A stretch of 64,000 bases of DNA, from contig JAEZYS010000018.1 of assembly GCA_023418925.1 (NCBI GenBank), positions 51,257 through 115,256 of the forward strand, read 5' to 3'. Positions 25,154 to 34,191 of this stretch are shown here, piece by piece. Origin of the DNA: Bacillota bacterium. Lineage in GTDB: Bacteria; Bacillota; Clostridia; Oscillospirales; Ruminococcaceae. Both the position numbers and the translations under genes were made by a program. Numbering within the stretch: the stretch's first letter is position 1; every line of letters starts with the position of its first letter. The notes beneath the pieces are model-generated. The model worked only from the letters and a program-made list of their open reading frames with translations, searched no databases and was not told the origin of the DNA.

Positions 25154-25506
25154 GAATTATCCCCGCCAAGGCCGAAACTGATTGATAAAGCAGTATTTAC
25201 CTGATTCATTGCAGGCGGATCGATCTCACCCATGCGCTCTTTTAGCCTTTTTTTATCTATAGTACGAATTTGTTCGAGAAGAACAATGCTGTCTTTTGAT
25301 AGACCGCAGGACGTCGCATCAAGTTCAATGTGAGTAGGCAGCTTTGCTTTTTCTCGTTGGCTTGTAATAGCTGCAGCAATGACTGTCGGGCTATGTTTAT
25401 TGCCGACATCATTCTGAACAATCAGCACAGGTCTGACACCGCCCTGTTCCGATCCAATAACAGGACTAAGATCAGCGTAATAAATCTCTCCCCTTTTTAC
25501 TGACAC
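25144..25506 (-). CDS. mazF: MazF/PemK family endoribonuclease toxin (EndoA type)
   Basis: The 120-residue MazF-fold protein has KRGEIYYADLSPVIGSEQGG near the start, RPVLIVQND, and TVIAAAITS with the catalytic-region Thr and Ser. SIVLLEQIRTIDKKRL also matches chromosomal EndoA enzymes, which cut mRNA at U-rich sites. AGGAG near 25516-25520 is 9 nt from a GTG at 25506, which is the likely start; a TTG at 25515 abuts the Shine-Dalgarno. No MazE antitoxin frame lies upstream, whereas EndoAI normally precedes EndoA. The antitoxin may be elsewhere. Confidence 0.93.
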   Translation of the reverse strand: MSVKRGEIYYADLSPVIGSEQGGVRPVLIVQNDVGNKHSPTVIAAAITSQREKAKLPTHIELDATSCGLSKDSIVLLEQIRTIDKKRLKERMGEIDPPAMNQVNTALSISFGLGGDNSVT

Positions 25507-25654
25507 TTTTAACAACTCCTATTTACAGTAATATCATCACCAAATCAACGGTGTTCAATTATATTGTTGACGTAATGAATTTAAAAAATACATTGCTCAA
25601 TAAAATTGATAGGGGAATTGTAATACATAATATGCGTTTTTTTTCATGCTGTTA

Positions 25655-25699
25655 AAAACATCCGCACACCATGCCTGATGCACGGTGTGCGGATGTTTT
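25655..25699 (-). terminator. Terminator of the 214-residue protein gene
   Basis: A perfect 16-bp stem (25655-25670 with 25684-25699), overlapping the stop codon by two bases, with T residues following on the minus strand. Confidence 0.88.
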
Positions 25700-26342
25700 A
25701 TTTAACACGTTTTTTTATCATCTTAACCTTGTTTTCTGCGCTCAGGTTGTCAAAAATCTTTTTTCTTAGCTTTGAGACTTCATCTGTAAGCTCGTTCTTA
25801 TTGTTATATCTGTCAAGACCCTTTGAAAATTCAAATGCTCTTTCGTACATATCCAGACGCAAAAATGATTTTATAAGGCATATGTCCACAAACAAAGTAT
25901 CTCTCGGATCAGACTCATCTATGATTTTTATAAGTATAGTAACAGAGTTTTCATACCTCTTGCGGATATGCTCATGAATAGCAAGGGAACGCTTCATAAC
26001 AACGGAATTATCACGCAGAATCATATCGTTATACTTTTCAAAAAGCTCGTCTGCTTCCTTAAATTTATCAAGAATGAACAGACATAACATCATATTTCCC
26101 GCAAGAATACCCGCTATATAGGACTTAAGCCTTTTCATTTCAACATTCTCAAACGATTTGACTGCTTCAGACAGCTCACCCCTGAAAATATATGCGTTAG
26201 TAAGATTGCACATGCCCTCCGCCGCCTTAGAACCCTTTGTATCGGCTATGCTCTTTTTCAGTTCTTCAACATATTCATCAGAGTAGCCCTGTTCTGCAAG
26301 AATTTTCAGTGATTCCTTATAATAATTTTTCTGTCCGAACAA
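25698..26342 (-). CDS. TPR-like alpha-solenoid protein of unknown function
   Basis: The 214-residue, entirely helical-looking protein has repeated patterns such as NLTNAYIFRGELSEAVKSFE, DKFKEADELFEKYN and LDMYERAFEFSKG, consistent with three to five TPR-like hairpins. There is no signal peptide or membrane segment. The start is a TTG four bases after the upstream stop, so it is probably translated by coupling with the 102-residue membrane protein. Function is unknown; a partner or scaffold for that membrane protein is a plausible inference. Confidence 0.65.
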   Translation of the reverse strand: MFGQKNYYKESLKILAEQGYSDEYVEELKKSIADTKGSKAAEGMCNLTNAYIFRGELSEAVKSFENVEMKRLKSYIAGILAGNMMLCLFILDKFKEADELFEKYNDMILRDNSVVMKRSLAIHEHIRKRYENSVTILIKIIDESDPRDTLFVDICLIKSFLRLDMYERAFEFSKGLDRYNNKNELTDEVSKLRKKIFDNLSAENKVKMIKKRVK

Positions 26343-26346
26343 AATA

Positions 26347-26655
26347 TCACTTCACTCTGTATTTCATTTTTATAATCAGACTGATAACCGAATCAGCAAG
26401 CAATAAAACAGCAAGCAAACCAAAAATGATCAGATAAATCGGCAGCATCTTGGTGTTAATAATAATCCAAATGAATACCGCTGCAAAAAATACATTTATT
26501 ACAATCTTATAAAACTTTATAAAAGTAGTAGCATATTCGGTAAGCTCCTGACCCTTCATAGTTTTAAACTTTGCAAATGTGATTCCGTCCATAACAAGCC
26601 CTGCTGTTATAAGAAGGAGAACAACTATATATGGCCATCTTAAATGATCAATCAT
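26347..26655 (-). CDS. Small membrane protein of unknown function
   Basis: The 102-residue protein has three hydrophobic segments, at about residues 7-27, 47-67 and 70-93, and a basic C-terminus. GGAAAGGG precedes the ATG. It is followed at 4 nt by the TPR-like gene, suggesting a two-gene unit. I recognise no family. Confidence 0.6.
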   Translation of the reverse strand: MIDHLRWPYIVVLLLITAGLVMDGITFAKFKTMKGQELTEYATTFIKFYKIVINVFFAAVFIWIIINTKMLPIYLIIFGLLAVLLLADSVISLIIKMKYRVK

Positions 26656-26714
26656 AATAATACCCTTTCCTTTCTGCTATTTGTTGTGGTCTTGAAACTG
26701 AACTGAGTTCAGTT

Positions 26715-26783
26715 AAGCAAAATTTCTGCCTGTATATTTGCAGAAAAGAAACAAATAGCGACGTGAAAAACCTTTTCACGCTA
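26715..26783 (-). repeat. Double-hairpin intergenic repeat, copy 2
   Basis: Reading on the minus strand, TAGCGTGAAAAGG is followed by TTTTTCACGTCGCTA, then TTTGTTTC and a second hairpin TTTCTGC/GCAGAAA. It closely matches 11475-11535. Here it follows the CtpA-like gene and acts as a likely terminator. Confidence 0.7.
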
Positions 26784-26800
26784 ATTCTCCTTTAACTGTT

Positions 26801-28015
26801 TTATTGAATTGTATCAGCAACTTCAATTGCTTTCTGAAGCTGTGTATCCCTGTCATGGTTTTCTGCCGTCAGATCTGAAAGTGTCACATCCGGAGGCAGT
26901 GCAACTTCAAACTGTGGTTTCATTCCAACGCCATTAAAGTCACCGCTTTTTTCTGTCTGGAGAATAGCAACGGATATTCTTACAGCACTTCCGTCTGTAA
27001 GCTTGTTTGTAACCTGCATAACGCCCTTACCATAAGTAGTCATGCCAACTGTCTGCGCGCCTGCATTATCCCTCAGTGCAAATGCAAAGAGCTCTCCGCA
27101 GCTTGCAGTATTGTTATCAACAAGAACAACCATCGGAAGTTTTACCTGATTTGCCTCTGTAGTTTCAACAATTACTTCGCTGTTATCCTTATGCTTTGCA
27201 GTTACAATTTGTCCTGCTCCCAGAAGGTAGTCAACAGTATCACCCATTGCTGACACTCTGTCGCTTGAGTTGCCCCTTAAATCAAGTATCAGTGATGTTG
27301 CACCCTGTGACAAGATTGTATCAAGCTGTGACTTGAACTGCTCAGGTGTTTTATCATTAAATGCAGATATTTTTATATACCCTCTTGTATCTATCATATG
27401 ACTTGTTACAGAAACAATTTCAGTTGTTGATGATATAACATCAATTGAGAAAAACTCAGCAATTCCATCGCTTGTAATACGCTTGATATGTAATTTTACC
27501 TTGGTTCCCTCTGCACAATTAAACAGCTTTACAGCGGCATCATATCCGCCTTCAAATGCAATTACGTCAGTATTGTTTACAGCAGTGATAACATCTCCTT
27601 GAACTAGTCCCTTATCAGCAGCAGAAGTGTTCTCTGTAACGTCAGTAATTACAATATATCCGCTTTGCTCACGTTCATAATTAAACCCAAGACCTGTTGC
27701 GATGCCTGTTTCTTTCGCAGCCAGTGAAGCATATTCTTCTTCTGAATAATATGTTGCATAAGGATCGTCAAGACCAGAAACATATCCTTTTATAATTCCG
27801 TCGAGGAGATCTTCTTCATTGAGATCTGTAAAGTAATTAGCCCTTACATACTTATCAAGTTCCGCAAGCTTTGTATAAAAGCCTTCCTTTTCGGAAACGC
27901 TCTTTACCTTCTCATTGAAAACACCCAACGAATAATTATAGGTAATAATAAATGTAACAGCCGCAGTAAGTGCCATCAGTCCAATTGTTACACCAAGCGA
28001 TAATTTTTTATTCAT
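26801..28015 (-). CDS. S41 family carboxy-terminal processing peptidase (CtpA-like)
   Basis: The 404-residue protease has a membrane anchor at about residues 7-28 and a PDZ domain around TGLGFNYEREQSGYIVITDV to GDVITAVNNTDV. The S41 core shows LILDLRGN, the catalytic Ser in NTASCGELFAFAL and the Lys in TTYGKGVMQ. It should act outside the membrane on protein C-termini. It follows the ftsE-ftsX-M23 genes by 19 nt, a conserved Firmicutes order suggesting a role in controlling wall hydrolases. AGAGAGG precedes the ATG. Confidence 0.92.
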   Translation of the reverse strand: MNKKLSLGVTIGLMALTAAVTFIITYNYSLGVFNEKVKSVSEKEGFYTKLAELDKYVRANYFTDLNEEDLLDGIIKGYVSGLDDPYATYYSEEEYASLAAKETGIATGLGFNYEREQSGYIVITDVTENTSAADKGLVQGDVITAVNNTDVIAFEGGYDAAVKLFNCAEGTKVKLHIKRITSDGIAEFFSIDVISSTTEIVSVTSHMIDTRGYIKISAFNDKTPEQFKSQLDTILSQGATSLILDLRGNSSDRVSAMGDTVDYLLGAGQIVTAKHKDNSEVIVETTEANQVKLPMVVLVDNNTASCGELFAFALRDNAGAQTVGMTTYGKGVMQVTNKLTDGSAVRISVAILQTEKSGDFNGVGMKPQFEVALPPDVTLSDLTAENHDRDTQLQKAIEVADTIQ

Positions 28016-28034
28016 TATAATGAAACCTCTCTGA

Positions 28035-29333
28035 TTAATTGTTTACTGAAACATAGTTCAGCGGGTCTGTATGCTGACCGTTAATTCTCACTTCAAAATG
28101 AAGATGGTCGCCGTAAGCATAACCTGTATGTCCTATGTAGCCTAAAACCTGACCTTGTGTGACTTCCTGCCCTGCACTTACTGCAAGACTGCTGCAATGT
28201 CCATAAAGCGTGGAAATTTTGTCACCATGGTCAATAACAACATGATAACCGTAACCGTTGCCTGTGTTTGCCGCTGTAATTACTGTTCCGGCTGCTGCCG
28301 CTACAATTTCGCTTCCTCCGCAGCCTGGCTTTGTAATGTCTATACCCTTGTGGAAGTTACTCTTCTGTTCCTCAACAATCCACCTGTTGCCATATTTATC
28401 TGACATATTTCGTACAGTAGGAACAGGCCATATAAACCCTGTTGCAGAATAGGAAGGTGTTGAAGGAGTATTATCCGGAACATAAGTCTGCCCGTTAGCC
28501 TCAGCCTGCTGTCTTCTTAGTTCTTCTTCCTTACGTCTTCGTTCTTCCTCTTCCTTACGTTTCCTTTCAAGTTCCTCCTGCTTTCTTCGAATTTCCTCCT
28601 GAAGTGCCTGTTCAACCTGAGCTTCTTCAACTTCTATCTGATCAGAACGCTTTTCGTAATCAGCCCATTTTGCTTCATACATAGCTTTTGTTTCTGCATG
28701 ATTGTTATACGTTTTCTGAAGCTCGGCAAGATTTTTTTCCTGTTCAGCCTTTTTAGCTTGAAGGTCAGAAAGATCCTGTTCAAGTTCTTTTTTTGAGGTT
28801 TCAAGCTCCTGAATCATTGTCTTGAGATCCTCAATCATCTGATTGTCATGCTCAGAAATTCTTTCAACAAGCTCCATTCTTGCAAGCATATCATAGAAAT
28901 CATTTGAACCTGCAATTACGGATGCAAGACTGTCATTTCCTGAAATATATAAAGCGCGGAGCCTTTTACGGAACTGTTCGATACCCTTGTCAACATCAAT
29001 CTGTTTCTGCTCTATATCTAAATTGAGCTGTTCAATATCCGTTTCAAGCAAAGCTATCTGCTCCTTGACAACTTCAATTTCCTGCTCCTGAATTTTCATT
29101 TTCTCATTATATTCAGCAAGATACTCATCCTGCTCATCAGCTTTACCCTCAATTGCACTCATACTGCTCTCAAGATCTTTACGCTGTTTTGCAAGCTCCT
29201 TCTGCTTTGCTTCAAGTTCTGACATTGTATCTGCGGAGATACTATATTCAAGACTATCTGACCAGCAAAAGCATGTAATGCAGATTACTGCTGCCAGACA
29301 TGAAGCAACAATACGTTTGAATTTGTTTCCCAT
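28035..29333 (-). CDS. EnvC-like murein hydrolase activator with M23 domain
   Basis: The 432-residue protein has a signal segment (residues 9-32), long coiled coils (about 38-275, with Glu/Lys/Gln heptads and a run of EEERRRKEEE type) and a C-terminal LytM/M23 domain. That domain contains HKGIDITKPG, VIDHGDKISTLYGHCS and GDHLHFEVR. The zinc ligands HxxxD and HxH are present, so it may be an active endopeptidase rather than only an activator. FtsEX probably switches it on across the membrane, as for PcsB and CwlO; that is family knowledge. GGAGGCG precedes the ATG. Confidence 0.92.
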   Translation of the reverse strand: MGNKFKRIVASCLAAVICITCFCWSDSLEYSISADTMSELEAKQKELAKQRKDLESSMSAIEGKADEQDEYLAEYNEKMKIQEQEIEVVKEQIALLETDIEQLNLDIEQKQIDVDKGIEQFRKRLRALYISGNDSLASVIAGSNDFYDMLARMELVERISEHDNQMIEDLKTMIQELETSKKELEQDLSDLQAKKAEQEKNLAELQKTYNNHAETKAMYEAKWADYEKRSDQIEVEEAQVEQALQEEIRRKQEELERKRKEEEERRRKEEELRRQQAEANGQTYVPDNTPSTPSYSATGFIWPVPTVRNMSDKYGNRWIVEEQKSNFHKGIDITKPGCGGSEIVAAAAGTVITAANTGNGYGYHVVIDHGDKISTLYGHCSSLAVSAGQEVTQGQVLGYIGHTGYAYGDHLHFEVRINGQHTDPLNYVSVNN

Positions 29334-29350
29334 ACTGCTTCGCCTCCGTA

Positions 29351-30256
29351 TCAGACCTTAACGTATTTTCTTGTACTAAGAACTGTACCAACTGCTCCGA
29401 TTAATGCTCCCGCAGCAATATAGCTTACTGCTGCAAAAGGTGCAATTGAATTGAAAGGAATAAACCCTGATATACCCATGATATTCCAGAGTGTTGAATC
29501 AGAAGTAAGTATCTCACAAAGCTTATCATAGCAGCCCCATGTAATGAATGTAGATGCTACACCTGCGATGACACCCATGAGCATACCCTCTACAAAGAAA
29601 GGTATCTTAATAAATGCGTTTGTTGCACCAACATACTTCATAATTGCAATTTCACGCTTTCTTATATCAACACTTGCTCTTGTTGCATTTGAGATAATTA
29701 CAAGACAGATTATAATAAGGGCACCAAGGACTGTTCCCGAAACAATTGTAGTAATATTTTTAAGCCCTGTAAGTATACTGATAAAATCGGTAGGCGCTTT
29801 TACTGTTTCTATTCCTTCAATTGCATTTATATCCATAAGTGTCGGACTCATCTTTGAAATGTCACCAACTCGAATTTTGAATGAATCTGGTAACGGGCTT
29901 TCCTCACCAATATAATTGAAAAGCTCTTCTGCATTCTGCATATTGGCTTTCAAATCGGCAAACGCCTGCTCTTTGGAATAGAAAACCACTTCTTTTACGT
30001 TATCCATACCTTTAAGCTTGATTTCCATTTTCTCAATCATTTCGTCTGTGATATCATCGTCAAGGAAAATAACTACCTCATTCTTTTCTTCAATGCTGCC
30101 GATAAAAAGATTGATATTCTCGGTAAACAATACCGCAAATCCAATCATCAGCAATGATACAAGAAGAATACAGAATGACGCAAATGACATTATCCTGTTT
30201 GTCCATATATTTCTTAAGCCCTGTTTGAACAGGTAATTAGCACTGCTAAGTTTCAC
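29351..30256 (-). CDS. ftsX: Cell division protein FtsX
   Basis: The 301-residue membrane protein has four transmembrane helices, one N-terminal and three C-terminal, with an extracellular domain at about residues 50-170. The GLRNIWTNRIMSFAS start and KREIAIMKYVGATNAFIKIPFFVEG segment are diagnostic of FtsX. GAAAGG at 30269-30274 favours a GTG at 30256; a GTG at 30280 has no ribosome-binding site. With FtsE it transmits ATP-driven motion to the M23 protein encoded next. Confidence 0.92.
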   Translation of the reverse strand: MKLSSANYLFKQGLRNIWTNRIMSFASFCILLVSLLMIGFAVLFTENINLFIGSIEEKNEVVIFLDDDITDEMIEKMEIKLKGMDNVKEVVFYSKEQAFADLKANMQNAEELFNYIGEESPLPDSFKIRVGDISKMSPTLMDINAIEGIETVKAPTDFISILTGLKNITTIVSGTVLGALIIICLVIISNATRASVDIRKREIAIMKYVGATNAFIKIPFFVEGMLMGVIAGVASTFITWGCYDKLCEILTSDSTLWNIMGISGFIPFNSIAPFAAVSYIAAGALIGAVGTVLSTRKYVKV

Positions 30257-30282
30257 GATTAATCCAAACCTTTCTGACACAG

Positions 30283-30948
30283 TTAAATGTAGTCATCAAA
30301 TACAATTTCCCCGTTCTTGATTGTAACGGTTCTCCCGCCGAAATGCCTTACAAGCTCATGCTCATGTGTTACCATCATAACTGTGGTTCCACACTGATTG
30401 ATAGCCTGGAGCAGTTCAACGATTTCGAGGGATGTCCTTGGGTCAAGGTTACCGGTCGGCTCATCTGCGATAATAAGCTTTGGATCATTTACAAGTGCTC
30501 TTGCAAGTGCAACCCTTTGCTGCTCACCGCCCGAAAGCTCTGTCGGATATGATTTTATCTTGTCCTTAAGACCTACAAGGCTTATAACATATGGCACACG
30601 GTTTCTTATGTAATTTAAAGGTGCGTCAATGCTCCTCAGAACAAACGCAACATTATCATAAACATTCATTGTATTAATCAGCTTAAAATCCTGGAATACG
30701 AAGCCGATAGTACGTCTTAATTTATGTGCCTTACTTATTTTAATCTTGTTGAGGTTAAACCCATTAACCATTATCTGACCACTGTTTGGTTCGATTTCCT
30801 TAAGCAGAAGCTTAATGAGCGTACTTTTCCCTGCCCCCGATTCACCAACAACAAACACAAAATCTCCGTCATTTATTCTAAGACTGACATTATTCAAAGC
30901 GTCAACGCCGTTTGCATATGTAACGGACACATTCTTTAATTCGACCAA
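30283..30948 (-). CDS. ftsE: Cell division ATP-binding protein FtsE
   Basis: The 221-residue ABC ATPase has Walker A GESGAGKST, signature LSGGEQQR, Walker B LIIADEPTGNLD and H-loop MMVTHEHEL. Its start VELKNVSVTYANGVDALNNV aligns with FtsE rather than LolD-type proteins. AGGCGG is 9 nt from a TTG at 30948; the GTG at 30957 overlaps it. It is the first gene of the ftsE-ftsX-M23-ctpA set. Confidence 0.93.
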   Translation of the reverse strand: MVELKNVSVTYANGVDALNNVSLRINDGDFVFVVGESGAGKSTLIKLLLKEIEPNSGQIMVNGFNLNKIKISKAHKLRRTIGFVFQDFKLINTMNVYDNVAFVLRSIDAPLNYIRNRVPYVISLVGLKDKIKSYPTELSGGEQQRVALARALVNDPKLIIADEPTGNLDPRTSLEIVELLQAINQCGTTVMMVTHEHELVRHFGGRTVTIKNGEIVFDDYI

Positions 30949-30970
30949 ATTCAGCACCGCCTAAACTTAA

Positions 30971-31000
30971 CAAAAGGGCAGAAAAATAAATCTCTGCCCC
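30971..31000 (-). terminator. Terminator of the PucR-type regulator gene
   Basis: Stem GGGCAG/CTGCCC, followed on the minus strand by CTTTTGTT. Confidence 0.7.
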
Positions 31001-31027
31001 TATTGTCCAATATTTTCAATTTATAAA

Positions 31028-32113
31028 TCAGAACTTAACTGGATTTGCTGACAGATATTTCTTAACCATAAGTGCAATTTTGAAGATAATAGCATGGTCA
31101 AACTCTCTCAGGTCAAGGCCTGTAAGCTTCTTGATTTTTTCAAGTCTGTATACAAGTGTATTTCTATGAACGAAAAGCTTTCTTGAAGTTTCAGAAACGT
31201 TGAGGTTGTTTTCAAAGAATCTCTGAATAGTAAACAATGTTTCATGGTCAAGAGATTCAATTGAGCCTCTCTTGAAAACTTCCTGAAGGAAAGTTTCGCA
31301 AAGAGTTGTCGGGAGATGGTAGATAAGCCTTGCAATACCGAGGTTATCGTAAGAAACGATAATCTTATCAGTATCAAATACCTTTCCTACTTCAAGAGCA
31401 ATCTGAGCTTCCTTGAATGAACGGGCAAGATCCTTAACCCCCATTACGGACGTGCCTATTCCGACATTTACTCTTGTATAGAATTCACTTGAAAGTGTAT
31501 CGGAAATTGAACGTGCAAGCTTTTCAAGATCCTTGGATTCAACGCCTGCCTTTGTTTCCTTTACAAGAACGATATCAGTTTCAGTAATGGTAAATACAAA
31601 ATCCTTTGTCTTATCAGGGAAAAGGTTCTGAATTACATCATAAGCAGAAACATCGTTTGAGGATACAATTCTTATAAGAAGAACAACTCTTGTAACATCA
31701 TTGTTGAAATGAAGTTCTCTTGCCTTGACAACAACATCGCCAGGAAGCACGTTATCAAGAACAACATTCTTTACAAAGTTGTTTCTGTCATACTTTTCAT
31801 CATAATACTGTTTAATTGAAGAAAGCGTAATTGCCATAATATTTACATATTTAGCAGCGTTTTCATCTGTTCCCTGAACAAATACAGCATAATCAGGCTT
31901 TATATGAGCACCGAACGGCTTGTATGTATACCCGTCACGAACAAAAACATCATGAGAATCACTAAGATCAAGGGATACAAATTCATTTGTTGTGCCAATT
32001 TTAGAAAGTTCACTACAGGCAATAATTGTAGCTGACGAATCGACAACCCCTATCACACAATCCATAGTATCACGCATCTGATGGATTAACCCCTGAAACA
32101 GTCTGTTTGACAT
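31028..32113 (-). CDS. PucR/CdaR-type transcriptional regulator
   Basis: The 361-residue protein has a C-terminal PucR helix-turn-helix (NVSETSRKLFVHRNTLVYRL, then LREFDHAIIFKIALM). The middle GGDEF-like region has VNVGIGTSVMGVKDLARSFKEA, and the N-terminal sensing domain starts MSNRLFQGLIHQMRD. CdaR-like proteins respond to sugar acids or other metabolites; the ligand here is unknown. AAAGG abuts an ATG at 32125 but is well spaced for ATG 32113. Its neighbour is HPr, so a link to carbon metabolism is possible. Confidence 0.85.
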   Translation of the reverse strand: MSNRLFQGLIHQMRDTMDCVIGVVDSSATIIACSELSKIGTTNEFVSLDLSDSHDVFVRDGYTYKPFGAHIKPDYAVFVQGTDENAAKYVNIMAITLSSIKQYYDEKYDRNNFVKNVVLDNVLPGDVVVKARELHFNNDVTRVVLLIRIVSSNDVSAYDVIQNLFPDKTKDFVFTITETDIVLVKETKAGVESKDLEKLARSISDTLSSEFYTRVNVGIGTSVMGVKDLARSFKEAQIALEVGKVFDTDKIIVSYDNLGIARLIYHLPTTLCETFLQEVFKRGSIESLDHETLFTIQRFFENNLNVSETSRKLFVHRNTLVYRLEKIKKLTGLDLREFDHAIIFKIALMVKKYLSANPVKF

Positions 32114-32300
32114 TTGTTTAGCCATCCTTTCAATAATAAGCCGTAAATACAGTTAACACTTACTGCTTCCATTATATTCTCTTTTTAACAACGCTAAAAA
32201 ACACCATAAGTTGTCATATTATTAATATACTTATTTTATCACAAGTTTAATCAAATTGTGTGAACAAATTGTTAATACTTGTGCATTATGCTGTGTTTTA

Positions 32301-32332
32301 TAAAAAAAAAGCACTGTAATATCTACAGTGCT
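32301..32332 (-). terminator. Terminator of the HPr gene
   Basis: A perfect 9-bp stem AGCACTGTA/TACAGTGCT is followed by TTTTTTTTTA on the minus strand. Confidence 0.92.
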
Positions 32333-32349
32333 GGGTAAATATATAAAAT

Positions 32350-32622
32350 TTATCTTGTTTCTTCAGCAAATCCACTTTCTACAAGATCAACAAGACCTGA
32401 AACTGCTGTTTCTTCATCTGAACCGTCAGCAATAATTCTGATCTGTGTTCCCCCAACAATGCCTAGGGAAAGGATACCGAGAAGACTCTTTGCATTTACA
32501 CGTCTTTCTTCCTTTTCAATCCAGATCGATGATTTGAATTCGTTTGCTTTCTGAATGAAGAATGTAGCAGGACGTGCATGCAAACCAACCTGATTCTGAA
32601 CCATTACATCTTTAACGAACAT
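32350..32622 (-). CDS. ptsH: HPr family phosphocarrier protein
   Basis: The 90-residue HPr has the active-site histidine in QVGLHARPAT (His15 position) and the regulatory serine in AKSLLGILSLG (Ser46 position). With both sites present it can act in sugar PTS phosphotransfer and, when phosphorylated on Ser, as a CcpA cofactor. AGGAGAG precedes the ATG. It is monocistronic with its own promoter and terminator, away from ptsI. Confidence 0.9.
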   Translation of the reverse strand: MFVKDVMVQNQVGLHARPATFFIQKANEFKSSIWIEKEERRVNAKSLLGILSLGIVGGTQIRIIADGSDEETAVSGLVDLVESGFAEETR

Positions 32623-32688
32623 AATACTCTCTCCTAACTGATATCTTTATATAATACAATTAATAATGCTGTACGTTTCTATAACATA

Positions 32689-32717
32689 ATTATACATTGC
32701 ATTTTTTGTATAGTCAA
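32689..32717 (-). promoter_or_regulatory. Promoter of the HPr gene
   Basis: On the minus strand: TTGACT (32717-32712), a 17-bp spacer and TATAAT (32694-32689). Confidence 0.82.
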
Positions 32718-32889
32718 CGTAAAAATTGACTAATCTCGCACTTTCAGCAAATTTTCTGCTATTTGAATTAAGAGGACTTAACTATTGTCCTTTATCTTTG
32801 TGTATTATCACCACAATTATAATGTATTACCAAGTTTCAACATCTTTTTATATGCAATTAAGACATAAATTTTCAACACTAATAGCAAT

Positions 32890-33606
32890 TTAACGCTTAC
32901 CTTTATTAATAATATATGTTTCGGGCAAAGATTTGTACATATCCGGCCGTCTTTCCTGTGTTATTTTCAGAGCCTCATTACGACGGAATTCGGCAATATT
33001 CTTGTGATGTCCCGTAAGCAGAACCGGTGGGACTTCCATCCCCTCCCACACTTCCGGACGAGTATAATGCGGATACTCAAGCATTCCAGAAAAGTGACTT
33101 TCCTCTTCGTAACATTCTGATGATGACAGCACTCCATCGCACATTCTCGCAACAGCATCTATCATAACAAGTGCTGGAAGTTCACCACCTGTCAGTACAT
33201 AATCACCGATAGAAACCTCTTCATCAACAATTTTGTCAATAACTCTCTGATCTACACCTTCATAATGCCCGCAAATGACAAAAATATTCTGCATAGATGC
33301 AAGCTCAACTGCCTTTTTCTGATTAAAAACTGTTCCCTTTGGTGACATATAAATTACATAAGGCTTTTCTTCAAAGTTCTCAGTAACGCCCATAAAACAT
33401 CTGTAAATAGGCTCTGCCTGCATTACCATGCCCATTCCTCCGCCGTATGGTGTGTCATCAACACGGCGGTGCTTGTCATTTGAATAATCTCTTATCTGAT
33501 GGCAATATATCTCTAGCTTTTCAGCTTTTCTTGCCCTGCCGATAATGCTTTCAGATAAAACTGTTTCGCACATTTCAGGGAAGAGGGTTGCAACGTCAAT
33601 CCTCAT
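32890..33606 (-). CDS. trmD: tRNA (guanine37-N1)-methyltransferase
   Basis: The 238-residue SPOUT methyltransferase methylates G37 next to the anticodon, preventing frameshifts. It shows MRIDVATLFPEMCE, DDTPYGGGMGMVM, the knot VICGHYEGVDQRV and YVLTGGELPALVMIDAVARM with HYTRPEVWEG. It overlaps the end of rimM by 11 nt, the usual rimM-trmD coupling. Confidence 0.96.
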   Translation of the reverse strand: MRIDVATLFPEMCETVLSESIIGRARKAEKLEIYCHQIRDYSNDKHRRVDDTPYGGGMGMVMQAEPIYRCFMGVTENFEEKPYVIYMSPKGTVFNQKKAVELASMQNIFVICGHYEGVDQRVIDKIVDEEVSIGDYVLTGGELPALVMIDAVARMCDGVLSSSECYEEESHFSGMLEYPHYTRPEVWEGMEVPPVLLTGHHKNIAEFRRNEALKITQERRPDMYKSLPETYIINKGKR

Positions 33607-34108
33607 CGAAAAGCCCCTCCATCTTGTGAATGGTCATCTTTCCGCCTTCAATATCTGTTTCAGCAACGACATCAGGAATAGCAGGAATAAGCCACTCACC
33701 CTTTCCGTCAGGTCTTTTGATGTGATATACATCATTTGCGCCTGTAAAGCTAACATCGCAAAGCATCCCGTAAACAGTTCCGTCATCAGCATCAACAACG
33801 TCAAGTCCGATAAGGTCCTGAATGAAGAAACATCCTTCTTCAAGTTCTACATCATCCCTGTTCATGTAGAGGATTTTATTTCTAAGCATCTGAGCCTGTT
33901 CAACAGTATCAATACCTTTTATTTTCATAACAACAACATTTTTATGAGGTCTTGCAAGTTCAACAGTAACTTCTTTTTCACCCTTATCCAAATAAAGCCT
34001 GTCAAAGTCACAGATAAATTCAAGACTGCTACTCCAGGATTCAACCCTGAACTCGCCCTTCAGTCCCTGAGCCGCAACTATTCTTCCGACCTCCAGAAAT
34101 TTTTTCAT
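33596..34108 (-). CDS. rimM: 16S rRNA processing protein RimM
   Basis: The 170-residue two-domain factor needed for 30S head maturation. The N-terminal domain shows VGRIVAAQGLKGEFRVESW and the PRC-barrel part shows IGLDVVDADDGTVYG and WLIPAIPDVV. GGAAAGG precedes the ATG. trmD follows with an overlap, and a promoter at 34143-34170 lets the pair be transcribed on their own. Confidence 0.95.
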   Translation of the reverse strand: MKKFLEVGRIVAAQGLKGEFRVESWSSSLEFICDFDRLYLDKGEKEVTVELARPHKNVVVMKIKGIDTVEQAQMLRNKILYMNRDDVELEEGCFFIQDLIGLDVVDADDGTVYGMLCDVSFTGANDVYHIKRPDGKGEWLIPAIPDVVAETDIEGGKMTIHKMEGLFDED

Positions 34109-34142
34109 TAGTTTTTACTTTCCTTTCCGTAGAAAATAGTCA

Positions 34143-34170
34143 ATTATATAATAGCTTTTTAATAGTGCAA
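34143..34170 (-). promoter_or_regulatory. Promoter of rimM-trmD
   Basis: On the minus strand: TTGCAC (34170-34165), a 16-bp spacer and TATAAT (34148-34143). Confidence 0.65.
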
Positions 34171-34191
34171 GTGTATTAAGAAGGATATACC

